Source of the DNA: Drosophila pseudoobscura | Lineage: Eukaryota > Arthropoda > Insecta > Diptera > Drosophilidae | Direction of reading: 5' to 3' | NCBI RefSeq assembly: GCF_009870125.1 | Contig: NC_046683.1 | Location: 13,835,001 to 13,899,000, forward strand | Length of the DNA stretch: 64,000 nucleotides | Part shown: positions 43,114 through 57,946 of the stretch, piece after piece | Position numbering within the stretch: the stretch's first letter is position 1 | Layout of the letters: each line of letters begins with the position of its first letter | Notes under the pieces: generated by a model | The model's input: the letters and a program-made list of their open reading frames with translations, nothing else | What the model was told of the DNA's origin: nothing | The model's database searches: none | Made by a program: the position numbers and the translations under genes

Positions 43114-46100
43114 AGCGTCATCATCCTCATCGCCAGCCGCGAAAAACATCTGCTCCTGCTGCAGCAATCGCTCAACAATTCTCCCCCTATATCTCTATCC
43201 CTCACTCACTCTTACCAGCACTCACAATCGCTGTCCCTGTCTCACCCTCCGTGGACATCTATCAGATCAACCCCTATATACGTATAAGGTTATTATTGCT
43301 GTGGCTCCTGGCATTTGGCATTCTGTCAATAGCATTGTCCACCAGGACCTGGCAGCCTACGCGCTCTGCCCATTAAGTTCCAACAGGATTACCAGTGCCT
43401 GGGGGTGCGGCCATGCAATTGTTTGCTTTTGGGATCTGCTCAGATTGTTTGGTAACTTTCCAGCTAGCTGCCAAAAAGCTGTGCCGAGGCAGTGGGAGCT
43501 GCTCACAAACTCGAATCAATATATCATTTCCATTCCATTCGGTTCGGTTTGGTTCGGTTCATAGCGCTGTTTTATGGCTGTACACTTTTACGACATGGGG
43601 TTGAGGTTTTATGTCCATTTCATAGGTTGCCTTATTTGGTATTTGTTTCTCTAAGTTATGTTTAAGGAACATTCCAGAGATGAATGGTTAAATGGAGAGT
43701 GGGAAATCGTAAAACATTTTCATAGGTTGTCGGCAATGGGGATGTGTTACCAACGATCTATGAGAATTGATGTAGTTTTTGTCCATTTTTGAGACCATTT
43801 TTCGGAATGGGTCTCGCATTCACAATAAGACCGCTAGGATAAGATGAGGACTCGCAGAAAAATGCATAATATTTACAGCTCTTTGAATGTTTTTTTTGGA
43901 CTTGCTATTCTATATACTGTCACGGATATTTCAGAGATTGTTTATGGATGCATCCGCTCGGGATATCTTCCACCGTGTTGGAGAGCCTCCTGCAGAGTAT
44001 CGCAATGTGGCCGAGGACCGAGCCATTGATCAACCCCCTCATCAGGCAAAGTGCAGATTCTATAGGTCTGTATGGTTGGCTGTTACCCCTGCAATCCTTT
44101 GATGATCATTCCGATGGCGATTAGGCCGAGGGTGAGTGCACAATAGCAACAGGATTGGGCGTACAAATGGGAGTCGGAATCGCAAACGGAATCGGCATGG
44201 GCATGTGCATCGCAGGAGCACCAACAATAACGCACAATGGGCTAAATTAATGCGCGAACAATCGGGTATGAAATGAAATCTATTTGAATAACTGATTACA
44301 TTTCGCTTTGAAAGGGGAAGAGGGGAAGAGAGAGCTTTGAAAACTTGTTGCCCTCGAGGGCGGAAGAGGCGGAGGGGAAGCGAGTGCCAGTCAGCAGCGG
44401 GGTGCGCACGCGCGCTAGGGTCCTTGACAAAGGATTCAGTCGGCGACGGTAATGCAAATTATGCAAATTCCCCTTGCACGCTCCGCCAAAAAGTTGATCC
44501 TGTTCCTGGTCCTGGTCCTGTCGTTCACCATAATTAAAGCAAAAACTACAATCCACCAAAAACCGAGAGGGGACAAAATTACGCAAAAATTTCACAAAAA
44601 AATATATAAATTATGTTAAAGTTCTATACCCTTGTAAAAGGTTGTATTATGCTGATTAGGTGTTTGACACACCACACCAAGATGTTGAAGAGATTTTATC
44701 TTAAGAACAAAATGGAGAGCAATACGAGTATGTAAGTATGTAATAAAAAGATCTCAAATGCACCATAAGCTGGTTAAGAAAAGTCCAGAGGTCCTAGACC
44801 TAGTAACCTTGATCATATTCTAGTTTCTTAGATTTCTTCTAGACTGTTCTAGAAAAGAAATAGTGGAAGAAATCTACATACATCTCTAGTATATGTATTT
44901 CTCTATCTGTCCTCTAGAATTTATTAGAAATCATAGAAATATCGTAGAGATATTGGTCTATTGGATCACTGAGAACTGATGTGAATGTGCCCGAAAAACT
45001 AATTAATTGTGTGTAGGTATTCAAACAAAAAGGTTCAACTTCTCCATCTGCAAAACAGTTTCTAATTCTCTCTTCCAAATAGTTTTCTTCCTCTTTTATT
45101 AAATAATATTAAAACCAGTCTAAGGACTCCACAAATCTCCAAGTGTATAGCAGGGTGCTAAAATGGGCAAGTGGAAAGGAAGGGTATTTGGGAGCAAGTT
45201 CCATATTTACTTGAATTTGTAGAACACCGTGACCTTGCCCAGTCGGGCTTACCCGGCATATTAATGAGCTGTCGGACCCAATACGAGTCCAATCAATGAC
45301 TCTGCGCGTGTCCCCTAGCCCGTCCGGTTCCCCTACCCCTACCCCTACCGCTACCACTGCCCGTGTCTACAGTCCCCTACCAAGTATTCCCTATCCGCAG
45401 TCCTCTGTCCGCTGTCCTACCCCTGGACGCACGCGCTGCGCGTTTTGAAGTCGCGCCGCTCGCAGGTGTTGAATGAACTGGTTGCGTTACGCCTCGTATA
45501 TCTATTCGAAGTCGGACGAACGGGAGCCACAGGATCGGACCGGACAAGACCGTACCGCGGGCCTGGCCTCACTTTGCATAACTCTCCCCGGCGCGATTCG
45601 GTTCGCCCAGGGCTGATGGCTGTTGCTGACGGATCTTAATTAGTCGGGAAATGTTCGGGGATCTCAATCTGGGATGCCCAAAGTGGTAAATTTTGATGAA
45701 TTCAACACAAATAGTTTCGGGTCTGTTAGGGTTCCTTCATATATGTACATTTGATTTCAGTTTCGATCTGATAAAGTACAAAAACTGGAATAGTTTGCGA
45801 TTCAGCACGATTCAGCACTTCTCAGTAGAATAAGAGATCCGCTCAGAGTAAATAAATCCATGAGCTTTGGTAGGTTGTATCCTTAAATTAGTTGTTTTTA
45901 GAGGAATTCGCTTTTTATTTCCTATATCCGAAACGAGGTAAATTCCCTATAGATTACTTCACACACAATTCAAACAGCAGGATGCTCACGATACGCTGGC
46001 CTATAATAGTACGAGTGTTCCATTAGAATCCTTTCAAATCATTAGTAGAAATACACTTCTGCAAAGATCTTGGGTTTTAAGCATTTAATATTCACCAGCA

Positions 46101-49100
46101 CAAGTAAGAAGAACTTTATGAATGGAAAGGATTTGGGAGCTGGATTCTCTTTCTCAGTCGGAGTCAAAGGACTCTGCAACTCCCTTAACGTGAAGTGCCC
46201 AAATCGAAAGGCTGCAATTCATTCAGCGTACATATCAGCAGGGGCTTCAATAACATTTTTCGTCACAATGGGGGAAATTTGTTCTGTTCAGAGGATTGAA
46301 AAGGATCCCCCGCATGTCTATCGACGATATCGGGTCGATTGGAATACTTTGTTGGCTTTGTTGATTCCCTGATTTCTGTGTCAAGCGTTGATTTCCTGCC
46401 CTTCAACTCTTTGCCTTTCTCTACTCTCGATCTCGATCACAATTAGAAAAAAAGGTCATGCCTCAGTGCATTCAGAAAATTGGCAAAAAGATTTTCGAGA
46501 ATTGATGAAAAATTTACGCGCCGCTGAATTTCCCTCCATTGGCCCGCATTGTCCTCCACTCCAAGCTGCGGTTAGACAGTCGAAAGGGATCTCAGGTCCC
46601 TGGCTCCGATGAGGATTTAAATACACTTGAATGATCCTCGAAGTAGGCTCAGGCTCAGACGCAGGCTCAGTCGCAGCCACAGTCTCCTTTTCAGTCTGGG
46701 CAATGCGTCAAAAGTGAATTGCCGCTCAAGGATTAGAGATCGACTGAAGTACGCCGACCCGACGGAATTCAAATTGCTCGACAGACATTAACCAGTAATT
46801 GCTGTTGTAGCACTTTTGGCATGCGGCCTGCAGCATGCTCCCTGTCGATAAGATAGTCTCCGCGTCTCGGTCTCCGCTCTAGTCTAACAACCGAACAACC
46901 AGCCCAACGACAAATTATGACTTTGTTGATTAGATTAGAGCCGGTACGCAATTGTGTTTCAGCAGCTGCTACTGCACCAGAACGAAAGATTCAAAATGCA
47001 GTTCGGTTCTTATAAAATTTGTTATCTCACAATATGGAACTTTCAAAATTATTCATAATGTCAGTTGGTATTTATTTCAAACAGAGAGAAATTGTACAAC
47101 TGTTGGAGTGATAAGACCTTTTGGGGATATAATTTGTAGGCGGTTAAAAGTACTGGATATATATTAAATTCATAACAATCATATCTCAATAAGGGTCCCA
47201 AGTCCTAACGGACTACCATTAGTTATGCTTTACTCCGGAATAACCTTTGTCCTATTGCCCTTTTCACACGATTTTTTTTTTCTAAACTTCTCGATTGCTG
47301 ACCTTCTGCCGTACTCCTCCCTCCTCTGTGATGGATCATAAGTTGCCTTTTTGTTGAGAATTTCATGGAATTCAATTGGAGTCTCAGTTCAGTGGCAGTT
47401 TCATTTGTCCTGGCTCGATTCAATGTCATGGGCACTCCTCTATCGAATCACTCCTCTGACTGGCGATGAACAGTGGAATCGAACGGACGATGTTTACACA
47501 AAACATGCCCAAACATTGCCATAAGGAACAGGACAAACGCCCCGTTTAAACAATTGTCTCCATTCAGTGCATCAGCCTGTGTCCGGTCTCCGGCCTCCAG
47601 TCTTCTGTCTCCTGTCTGTTGTCCTGCCTCCTGTTGTTGCGTGTGCATTTTTTTGCACTTGTTTGTATATTCGATCAATTAAAAATGTTCCCCCATCTAT
47701 TGTCCGGATCCCAGGCCATTGTTCGTCCTTGCAGATTCACAGTAGTTCGTGATATTTGCTTTTTCCTTACTCAATTTTTGTTGACTCTGCCCGAGGAATG
47801 GTGCGATGGTTGGAATGGGATGGGATGGGATAGATGGATGCTGTATGGCTGAATGTGCCCACATGCTGGGTGTTTGTGCAGCAGCTAGAGCCGGGACCAG
47901 GTCTTATGAAAAGATTGTGAAAAATTGTCCATTGTTGTACAATTTTCTTGGTTTCCATTCTTAGCCATTATGCAGTTTTCACGGAAATTTCGTAGCAACT
48001 AACGAGAGTTCATCGCTTGCCCGAAGATTGCGCAGTTCTTGATTCGCACGGCGTCCGAGTGAGTTTTCATTTCATTTGTGGCCTGTTCGGTTCGGGTCGA
48101 CTTTTGTGTACGCTTCGAAAATTTTGGCGGCCAGTTTGTAGGGAATCCTTATGGACGTATTAATGCTAATATCTGGAATTTTTCTTATTTGGCTGCTTCT
48201 TGTAAAGGTACTCCCGAGACGTTCATAGCTCATAGTTCTCTAAAAATTGATCTTTTGGTAGACCTCGAATTGTTATTCAATATGATCTTTGAAATTACGC
48301 CTTCTGGGGATCTTTATAGAGACATAGTCATTCTGGAGATCATACAATAGCATGGACTTTAGGATCTACTTTATTTTAGGTCTTATATAATATCATAACC
48401 ATCTAAATTGCATCATGGCTATCATGAGGGATAGTCCAAGGAAACATTAGCTCGTAACAAATATTAGAATGTAGCGCATGACCAGGTCGGCCTAACCGAA
48501 CTTTACCCTACCCCTTGGCAATTCTGCGACGAGTATCTGTATCTGTTGCTTGGTTTTGGCCTATTTGCAATTATGCCAGGGTCCATGCTGATGTTATACA
48601 GGAGCCCTGTTCTGCTGCTGGTGCTTATGTGGCCCCTTCCTAATCCTTTTTGAGCAGCAGCCAAAACATTTTCTTAGCTGCAGCTCAGGAATATTGCGCA
48701 AATATGCCAGCACACCATTCAGAGTGCCTGTGTCAGCCTGTGTCAATAAGATATATCGCCGATGGATTGCCTGCCAGTTGTGCTCGGCTCTTGTATTGTT
48801 GGGCGAGGAGCAGCAAAGCCACAAAAATGGAACAATTCTCGCTGCAGTCCCAGCTTCTGGGAATGTCTCTCATAGAAATCGTAGATTGTCGATTCTCTCA
48901 CGTTTGCTCTGGGAAAACCTTCGATCCTCCTGCTTCGCTTGGAGCTGCCTCGCCATTTCTTTGCTGTCCCTGTCCCTGTCCTTGTCAGTGCGTGATGTTT
49001 GATCGAATGTTGCGATTTTGTTGCACTTCGTTTTTTATGCAATTTCTTTCCTGGATTAGTGTGCTGGCACTTCTGAGAAATGCGAAAGGATTATCATGTC

Positions 49101-49172
49101 TGAAAAGGTGCTTCAACCCTTTGGCAGCACGCACATTGTGACACTCCTTAGAGACTCTTTCACGGAGCTAGG

Positions 49173-49196
49173 CATGATCATGATCATGATCATGAT
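49173..49196. repeat. Four tandem CATGAT hexamers
   Basis: CATGAT repeated four times. Each junction forms the palindrome ATGATCAT, so the tract is nearly self-complementary. Confidence 0.85.
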
Positions 49197-49311
49197 ACTG
49201 ATACGCCCACTCTTCTCCTAAAGTTCTTTCTTTTTCTGAATTTGATAGAATTTTGTATCATAACCTGAGTGATTACTTACGAGTATAGAACAAATTTTAA
49301 AATAATATTCC

Positions 49312-49412
49312 ATTAAAGAACTTAAGCGGGCAACCGATCTGTAAGACTGTAAGCACTTCCATTAAGAAAGCGAACGAGCAACCGATCTCTAAGGCCGATC
49401 ACGATCACTGCC
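49312..49412. repeat. Imperfect ~50-bp tandem duplication
   Basis: Two adjacent units, 49312-49360 and 49361-49412. They share ATTAA(A)GAA at the head, GCAACCGATCT in the middle, and end in a CACT(T/G)CC. A third unit begins (ATTAAGGG) at 49413. Two TACGAGTA octamers flank the array at 49278 and 49431. Confidence 0.6.
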
Positions 49413-50600
49413 ATTAAGGGATCGGATATCTACGAGTATAAATTTGTTTGTTTGCTCTCCATTTCGCTGGACTTTTGACTCATCTTAGGGCTCTCCAGCT
49501 GCTGGGGTTGGGTTTCGTTTCCGAATTAGGTTCCGAGCGAGCTGTTTTCCGATCACTTGAATTATTACAGCACTTCCGATCTCTCTGTCTGTCTATCTCC
49601 GTGGGTTGTCGCGTGTTTCATGGGACAGGGCGACACTTGAGACTCGAGAGGAGCTCTTATCAAATGTCGGCTTGTTCTATAAAGGCAGGAATCCGCTTTA
49701 GATGCTGCCGACGACGCCGACAAGTGTCCTTTGGACTGGCTGCTGTGCCCGATCTCTCCCGGTGCTCCTGATCCTTTGGCATGTTTGTTTATTTAACTGT
49801 TCACAAATTAGACTCCCCGGACTGGCCGGTGTCCATGGCTCTAGCTGCAGATATCTCTTCTGCCTTACTTCTGCTATCTATCCACTTGACCATTTGTACT
49901 TTGGGACGCGCCTATTTAGATAAGCCTCAGAGACCGAGACCTTTGCCTGGTCCTAGAGCTCTGAAGCTGAGCTCAGCATGCTGTTGGCTGCTGGATGCTG
50001 GCTGATCTACCCAAATCCCGACTTAATTGTTAATGCTGAGTGAGATATTATGTCTTGGGTCGACGTCTCCATCGACTCGTTAACATTTAGCCAGAAGAGC
50101 GCGAGTCGGGGCAAAGGCAAACTAATTAAGTCATTTTGCCAGCTCGTTACACAGCGACTGCGGAACTGCGGACGGACACGGACACGGACATGGACACGGT
50201 CTGGCACTGACTGCATTCTCTGGGGAGAGCGAGGCAGCAGCATTCTCTAGGTCCTTAAAGGCGGGCGCATAAATTCCGCATTCAAATGCAGCTCATCGCA
50301 AATCAGTTTTATAATGGCCCTCTCTGGGCAACTGGATCGCATTCGCATTCGGTTGCATCGTTTGATGTGCGGCTCGGCGCTATCTGAAGCTGGGACTGCC
50401 ACTTGGACATGGACTGAGACTGGAACTGGGGCCCATTTTGGGTTCAGCCAGAGAAATGCCAAAGAAGCGAGGGCCAAGACAGAGTGTGGAGAGCGGAGTG
50501 CGATAAACTGGCCAAGATTGTTCGGACGGGGCTAATGAAGGCAGCGCGTAAAGTGCATGATTGGCATAGACCACACAGGGCCGCTTAAGAACTGAAGAAC

Positions 50601-50642
50601 TGGTGTGGTGTAGTGGTGGTGTGGTGCTGGTGGTGGTGGTGT
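50601..50642. repeat. GGT-rich simple repeat
   Basis: Imperfect (TGG)n tract interrupted by TA and GC. Confidence 0.8.
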
Positions 50643-53600
50643 GTCCCAGCTCCGATCTCCGGCTTCCGATCATCCTTCATTCTCTTTGTGGTTTTCGGTA
50701 GCGGGTTAGAAGCAGCTTCCCTTCTTGATCCTGAGACTACTCAACCCCATTCCGTACCCATACCATAACATCCAGTGCCATAGCATTCCCATTTCGGCTG
50801 TCTTGTTAGGCTAATTGATTTGGCTGCGGCCTTCCTGCTGGACCACCTTGGGCGTCTGCGAGAGTGTTTCTTCTGCTTGCTCGCTCGCTGGTTTTTTGCA
50901 CTGATCATTCGGCGATCATTCAGGGATTCAGGCAAGATGATGACAAGTGGTAACTGCTCACTGGCAGCTCAATTAATCAGCTTGCAAAAGGGTACTTGCC
51001 ACAGGTGTACGATGGTGCATAAGGTGGTTACGGTGGTTACGGTGGGTACGGGGTGTGGGAATATTTCTGTTTCTACGGTCCGGTACAAATTGCTCACTCG
51101 AACAGAGATAAACAGCGATCAACAGCGGATTGAATCGTCGGGCTAAGAGTCTTTCCAAGAATCTTGGCCTCTTTTTTGTGGACCCTCCCCCATGGCTATC
51201 AATGACAACATATCAATTTCGAATTGTGTTGTGTTCTGTGGAAAATGTCAACACAAGCAGCAAGCCGATCAGGGATCAAGGACCAACGACCAACGATGCG
51301 AAAGTGAAATCCTAGATGGATCGCTTGAGATTTCAATCTATTTTGGCTACTGATTGCATAATAAAACGCCTACAAATTGAACTCTTTATCTCTCTCCTCT
51401 CTCCACCCTCCTCCCGTACATAGTCTTGAACTCGTAGTCGTATTTATGTCTCTTGCTTGTGCTCTTATAAATCAAATGTGGATCGCGACCAAAAAGAGGA
51501 GCAATCGGTGCCCACCTAGGGTTCGGTCCGCTCATCCACCTGCAGGCTCTGCAGAACAGTAGTCCACGGGGATGCTACCTGAACTACTATCTGCCACTTG
51601 CTATCTACTCTCCATCTACATCTATCTGCATCTATCTATCGGTCTCGTCGCATGACAACCTTTGGGTTAATTAGAATCCAGAATAGATGCTCTCGGGGTC
51701 GGGTCGGGGTCGCTCCCCCATAAATTGTCTTTGCTGTCGCTGCTGCTGTTGCTCGTGATGTTATTATTGTCATCGACACAGCGGGAATAGACATCTTTTA
51801 TGAGGTGCCCCCCCCCCGCTCACAATTTAATGAAAATATTTTGTAACATAAATTTAAAATTTCTTGCATTTTGGAAGCCGATCATGTGGAAACTTTGCGA
51901 CAGAGGTTCGAAGTTCGAACATGGATGATACCCAGTAAGAAACCATTCATAAAACATGAAATTCAGGAAATTTCTTAGGAATTTATATTCAATATGATCT
52001 ACATATAACATTTATAGGTATATTCATAGGCTAAGAGAGCATTATGAAAGACCAAACAGTTGGGGACATTTCCCATTGACTTTTCAGGAACAAACTTCAA
52101 TATCTGTCGGATATGCCCAGATCCTACCCTAAGCTATTAAAGAAAACGCATCCCCATCCCCAGGTGCATTTTTAGCTGCTCCCCAGAAAACATTTTGTGA
52201 GGGCACACACAAAGGATCCTCTTGAAGGACTCCTGGCCTGGCATGTCCTGTCCTGTGTCGCCCCAACGCCTCTGCCACTGCCACTGCAATTGCCGATGGG
52301 GAAAACGGTAAAGGTTGCACCTGCCCAAATGAGCGCGCCGTCGATCCTTGGTGCATCCTCTGCAGCGGTTTCCAGCTGCCTCTTCTACAGGTGCGCGTGT
52401 GCCAAGACCTGGTAATGGGAATGGGACAGAGGGAGAGGTTAGATATTGAAGAGGAAAATAAGATAGATAGAAAGAGAGAAAGAGCTGATGCGGGAGCGAG
52501 AGCGAGAGCGTGTGCCCGCAGCTTATCTCTTTATCTAATTTGCATAATCCATGTAGGACTCATGCCCAAAAATCTCTCGATCTCTTTTCATCTCTCTCTT
52601 TCCGCTAAGCCGCTAAGGTGACGTCAGCTTTTTCTTTACGAGTATTATGAAATTTACTGCTAGTAGTGCCCCCCCAGTCCCCGCTTCCGTGACGAGCGGA
52701 AATCACAAAAATGAGTTCGCTTTCCGGTGAGATCTGAAGAAAGGGGGAAATCTCTTACGAGTATGTTGCCAAATTGAAATGCAATAAAATTTACACTAGC
52801 AACAGCAACGGCAACAAATCCATTACAATAGTCGTACAACGTAATACCCTCGAAAATAAACGCTTCGGATTGTAGCATAGTCATCAGGCTTTGATTTCAT
52901 TTCACTAAATTTTGGGTGGATAATTTCTAGGCATAAAATATTTACTTGCCCTAAGTATTTCAAACGATTGTTTCAATGCCAGTTGTATGACATTGTGAAA
53001 TGGTCGTGTCTGATCCATACTGACTGAAAAATCTAAAAGAATTGGCAGTCATAAAGCTTCGACAGGCAGAATATGCATATATTCATTTATATGGAATACG
53101 AAATGCTATATTCTTTACGCTGCCAACATCTGATCAAAAGCATATACCCCCTTCAAGGGTATAAAAGCAACAACAGCAGCAATTACGCTGCACTTGAATA
53201 TTGCACTGCTCTCTGTGGCGTGGTCTGGCCGGTGCCTCCTGCTTGCTTGTATGTGAACTGCTTGAAGAGGACGAGAGCACCACACAAAGCAGTCAAATGC
53301 GATGTGATGGGAGGCCGTGAAATGAATGGAATGAAAGAGGCTTTATCTAGGGACTAACATTGAAATGAAATCAATACTTTACAATATTTGAAAATGATTT
53401 TCCATTAATTTTTACAGATTAATATGATATCTTTAAGCGATATAAAGACTGTATTGCAGGCTAAATCCAAGTTTATGAAATTTTTGCTGCCTTTACACAG
53501 ATGCAGTCCGCGAAGACGGCGACAGACAACGGAGCAAAGTGCTGGACAGACAGACAGACAAACGGGCGAATGTTGAGAGAAACGACGCTTTCCGTTAACA

Positions 53601-55218
53601 TCAATCTTGCCGGACAGACGGACAGACAGACGGCAGACGTACAAAGCGAGGGAGAGCGATTCCGCCATAGGCTGTGTGTATGTGCATGATGAGGAGAGCT
53701 GCAGGTCTAACTAAATGACCTGAGGACTATTGTGATATTTTATTGTATTAAATCGCATCCGACACACCAAACACAAATGCAGTACGAAAGAAAGACTAGC
53801 TTCGGGCGATCGAGGCGCTTGATACCCTACCGGAACGGTCGATGATAGGGCAGGGTCTACATAGGAACGTTTGGTTACCCACTTAAAATGCTTTTATTTT
53901 GTTTTACTTATCGTTTCTAAGTGAATTATATGATATGGATATGGGATATAGGATCATGCTTCTCAAGATTATGCACATATGTACGTCCTGATATACATAT
54001 GTATATATTTATTTACATATACTTCTTCTTTTTTTGGATAAAAAATGCCACCTTCTTTGCATTTACAATGTATTGGGAGAACCATAATAACCCTTTTTCG
54101 AGGGTATAACAAGCAAAAGCAAAAGCAGAAGCAGAGACGGATATGCAGGAGGAACGAGTCGAGGAGCAGCCGATGGGGAGACGGCCACAGGAAGCGCCGA
54201 CTTGCGCCAATCTTTTAAGCGTGTTATTAGTGTTTCGGCATATTTATTTATTATCATTTTTGCTACAAAAAACTCTACACAGATTACCAGCGATGCTTTG
54301 TGTGTCTGAATATGTGCTTTGGAGAGTGGGGCGGACAATCGTGACGAACAAAAAAAAACTGCTTCATTTACTGATTCATCTGATGCTTTATCTACTGCCT
54401 CTCGTTGTTCGGGCGATGGTGCCCTCTCTCCTGATCGGTAAGGCGGCCCCAATCAAGCCTTTTGATTACTTAACTTGCCCCCTGATTGTGGCCAAATGCC
54501 ACATTGATGACATAACTGGCAGCCAGTTTCCGTCAATAATTTGTACATTTTCAAGTGCAAGTGCTGAACTTGAATTGGACCATGGGGAATTGGTCATTGC
54601 CCATTGCCCATTGCCCACTGCACATTGGAAAGGGATTGGATTCTTGACCGGCCATAGGGACAGCCACCATTCCAAATGCTCGGTTCAAGATCATTGACCG
54701 CTCGTCAGCTCGCCGTCGACATCAAACGGATGACGGACGACCCACGGACATCCACGAAGAACAATTTGTTTAATTATGCCGCAGGCGGAAGAGAGAAAGA
54801 AACAGGCCGGCAATTTTCGGGGATGAGGTGACAACGATGCGACATGATGAAGACCTCTCCCAGCTGCTGATCGACAGTTCTCCTGCTCCAACCGCACACT
54901 CTTCTACTCTTCTCTGTTGTGCCACGCTCTTTCGCGTTCTCCTCTTCGCTCCCTTACCCACTTTCCTGCTCAAAGTGTATTTCTATAGGGCGAGGCACTG
55001 CTAGAGAGCGTCATTACAGTAGTTGCTTATTACAGAACCGAGCAAACAGCTCAAACGCTATCCGTTTTTCCGCTCTCAGATTCTTCTGCTCCGTCCAGTT
55101 CTTCCACTCGCCCTGTCCATTCTACTGCTTTTCCCACTCTCTCATGGGCCCGCTTATGTCTCCACCATCATTATCAATTGGGCAATTTCAGTTGTGGCGC
55201 AACTTGTTAGCACACACT

Positions 55219-55242
55219 GGCATCGGCATCGGCATCGGCATC
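55219..55242. repeat. (GGCATC)n simple repeat
   Basis: Four GGCATC units in a row in GC-richer low-complexity DNA. The open frames that cross it are a by-product of the repeat. Confidence 0.8.
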
Positions 55243-57852
55243 GACAACGACATTGGCATTGGCTCCGGGTCCCGCATGTGGCGACGACGACGTCATCTCA
55301 GCTGTCAGTCTGTTGACGCAGCCAAGTCAAGCTGCCTGCCAGAAGCTGCTCCATCCAGCGGCCGCAGATCCAGCTCCCATATCATTAGTTGTAATTGATC
55401 CTGTGTGATCTTTTGATTTTGCGTCAACGCTGACGTTTTGCATATGAACAGCCGCAGCGACGATACCAAACACCAGCAGCGACAGCGACAGCAACAGGCA
55501 CAGCCACAGCGACAGGGACAGCAGCAGCAACGTCGATCTTCTGGTGCCCCGAGCCCGAGCTTGAGCCCGAGACCGAGCCTGATGCCGAGCTTGATGCCTC
55601 TCATGCTTGGGCCCTGCCCCTCATTAACATGATCATCAACGCTGTCGTATTTGCTCGACTGCCGGTAAATTAAAACAAAAACAAAAAAAGCAAAAGGCAA
55701 AAAACAAAAGCAAAAGCAAAAAGTAAAATAAATGAAAGTAAAATATCAGAAATCAAGAAAGTAAGCAGTGGTTAAGTGATCGACCAGCGGATACCGCAAG
55801 CAGGGATTTATTTTGTTCCAAGGAGTAAGCAGTTGTGGGAGCTTAAAAGCGAGTTGTAAAGCAGTTGTGAGAGCTTAACAAAGCTCTGTTAATGCCGCCA
55901 AGCAGTTCTTGATCTTAAGCGAACACCAAAAAGAAGGAGATAAATACTCGTACTTATGATATGCCAACACATATGTACATACAAATATAATATTTAATTT
56001 GTAATAAAATGGACCCATAAACCGAACCTACCCTCGATATTAATAACTCATTGGGTAGCGCCGGTGATCTCTGCGCTCGACTTCACTTTGCATGCGGCCC
56101 ACGTCGCGATGCGTCGCCGTCGCCGCCAGCTCCTGCCGTTGCGTCGCGTTGCGTGTGCCTCACGAGACGCCACCTTTTCTTGACTGCCTGGCCACACCGC
56201 TCTTCTCCGCTCGGCTCCGCTCCACTCCACCCCATTCCCGTGAGGCCCCCCCATGGTCCTGCCCTGCTGCGCATTTATGCTGGTGCCCGTAATTGCCCCT
56301 GGAACTGGTGCTGCTGCTGCTGCTGGTGCTGGTGCTCTTGCTGTTGCTTGCGACAGAGTCCTGAGACCTGGTCCTTGCCATAATTTAAATAGTTACTGCG
56401 GGCGAATACTTTGCTAAGTGCCGTCGTTTGAGTACGAAAGCCAGCCCCCGATCCACCCCAAGAAGGCTCTGTCCAACCCCAGCACCGGCTGTGGTACCAA
56501 AAATCAAGGAAAAATACTTTTCAATTTACATTTGTTGCAATGGCTTTCTTCCGCCATTCCCATCCCCATCCCCCCTCCTTGAGCATGGGCCTTTAATGTT
56601 TTAATTTATGAGCTGAAAATTCGTTTGGTTGTTCTCTCCGCAGCTCCCAAAAGATTCGAGTGATTCAAATTCTCCAATTCCCAGTCGAACAGCACCCCCT
56701 GGGGAGCATTTAGTGTCATTTAGCTAATGGGATATAAATTGGTTCAATCGGTTTGGCCCCCAAATTCGATTGCAAGCGAATTTGAATATAGTCTGGCATG
56801 AGAGGAAGCCCTTGATGGCTGCTCCAGAGGCAACAGTTTGTTTATATCATTACGGTAATATTTCGAGGAGTATATGGAAGATTCCTATGTACATTTGATG
56901 AAAGTCCGCAGAATTATGGGGGTAGAAAACCGGCTTTTTTTTGGGCATAAAATACCACGGTGCAACATTGGTGGAAACTCTTTTGATCTCTGACTGTTTC
57001 AAGCTACAACGGATTTATGATCGTCATTTAAATTTAATATACAAATATTCTTTGATATTCCTTAGATATAAAATGGGAAATCATGAATTCCACAAAAAAA
57101 TTCCTTTTAAAACTCCTTAATATTCAAACTTCTCCCTTCTCAAGGGTCATTCATTGACTTCTTTGTGTATCATAGTCTATATTTTCTCAATGGTATATTC
57201 TTTTTAATTAAGGATCTTAATACCAATGATCTGATCAGTGATTGCCTGCCTCCACTTGGCACCATCCTAGATCAGCTTACAGCTTCTGTACCCTCCCATT
57301 CGCCGTATGCCATATAACTCTACTCCTTCCCCATGCCCATACGGTAGCTCCAGTGCGCCATCTTCTGGCTCTTGGTTTAATGCCTTCCATGGAAAGGGAA
57401 GCGCTGATGGCAAATCTGAAGCGCCGTTAGGCAATCGAGAAGCCTGGAGCTTGATACCCGGGATCTGCCTCTGGTTCTGGTTCTGCCTCTGGGCCGGGAC
57501 CTGGGTCTGCCTCCGATTGCGGATTGGGATGTGGATGTGGCTGTGGGTCTGGCTCTGGTTCTGGGGTGGGCGTAGCAAAAGCAAATAAAACAAACGGTAC
57601 ATTTGCGGCCAAAACGAATAAGAGCTGCCATCCCATCCCGTCCCGTCTTTCCAGATGCGCAGACAGAGAGTGACTGGCATCAGAGCAGCTCCTATCGACA
57701 GACGGATCAGTAAATTTGTGAATTTTTACGCTGCGGCAACACGCGTTCCCCTAATACGAGTAATCGGGATCAGTTCTCCCTTTCTCCACCATATCTCTTT
57801 CTATCTATCTTCAGTTCTCTGCAGTGGCAGTGTGATGAGTGGCTGGCACTGG

Positions 57853-57946
57853 ACACTCACACTGCCACTGCCACTCACACTGCCACTGCCACTGCCACTG
57901 ATGATGATGATGACGACCAGAAAGGTTTCCATCCATCCATCCATCC
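57853..57946. repeat. Compound simple repeat: CACTGC, ATG and CATC tracts
   Basis: CACTGC hexamers (57853-57900) run into an ATG triplet tract (57901-57912). After 17 bases comes a CATC tetramer tract (57930-57946). Confidence 0.85.

Noticed and set aside
54143-54697. 184-codon plus-strand frame with hydrophobic stretches
   Set aside because: It crosses a CCATTGCC simple repeat, overlaps an opposite-strand frame of similar length, and has no family features or splice context.
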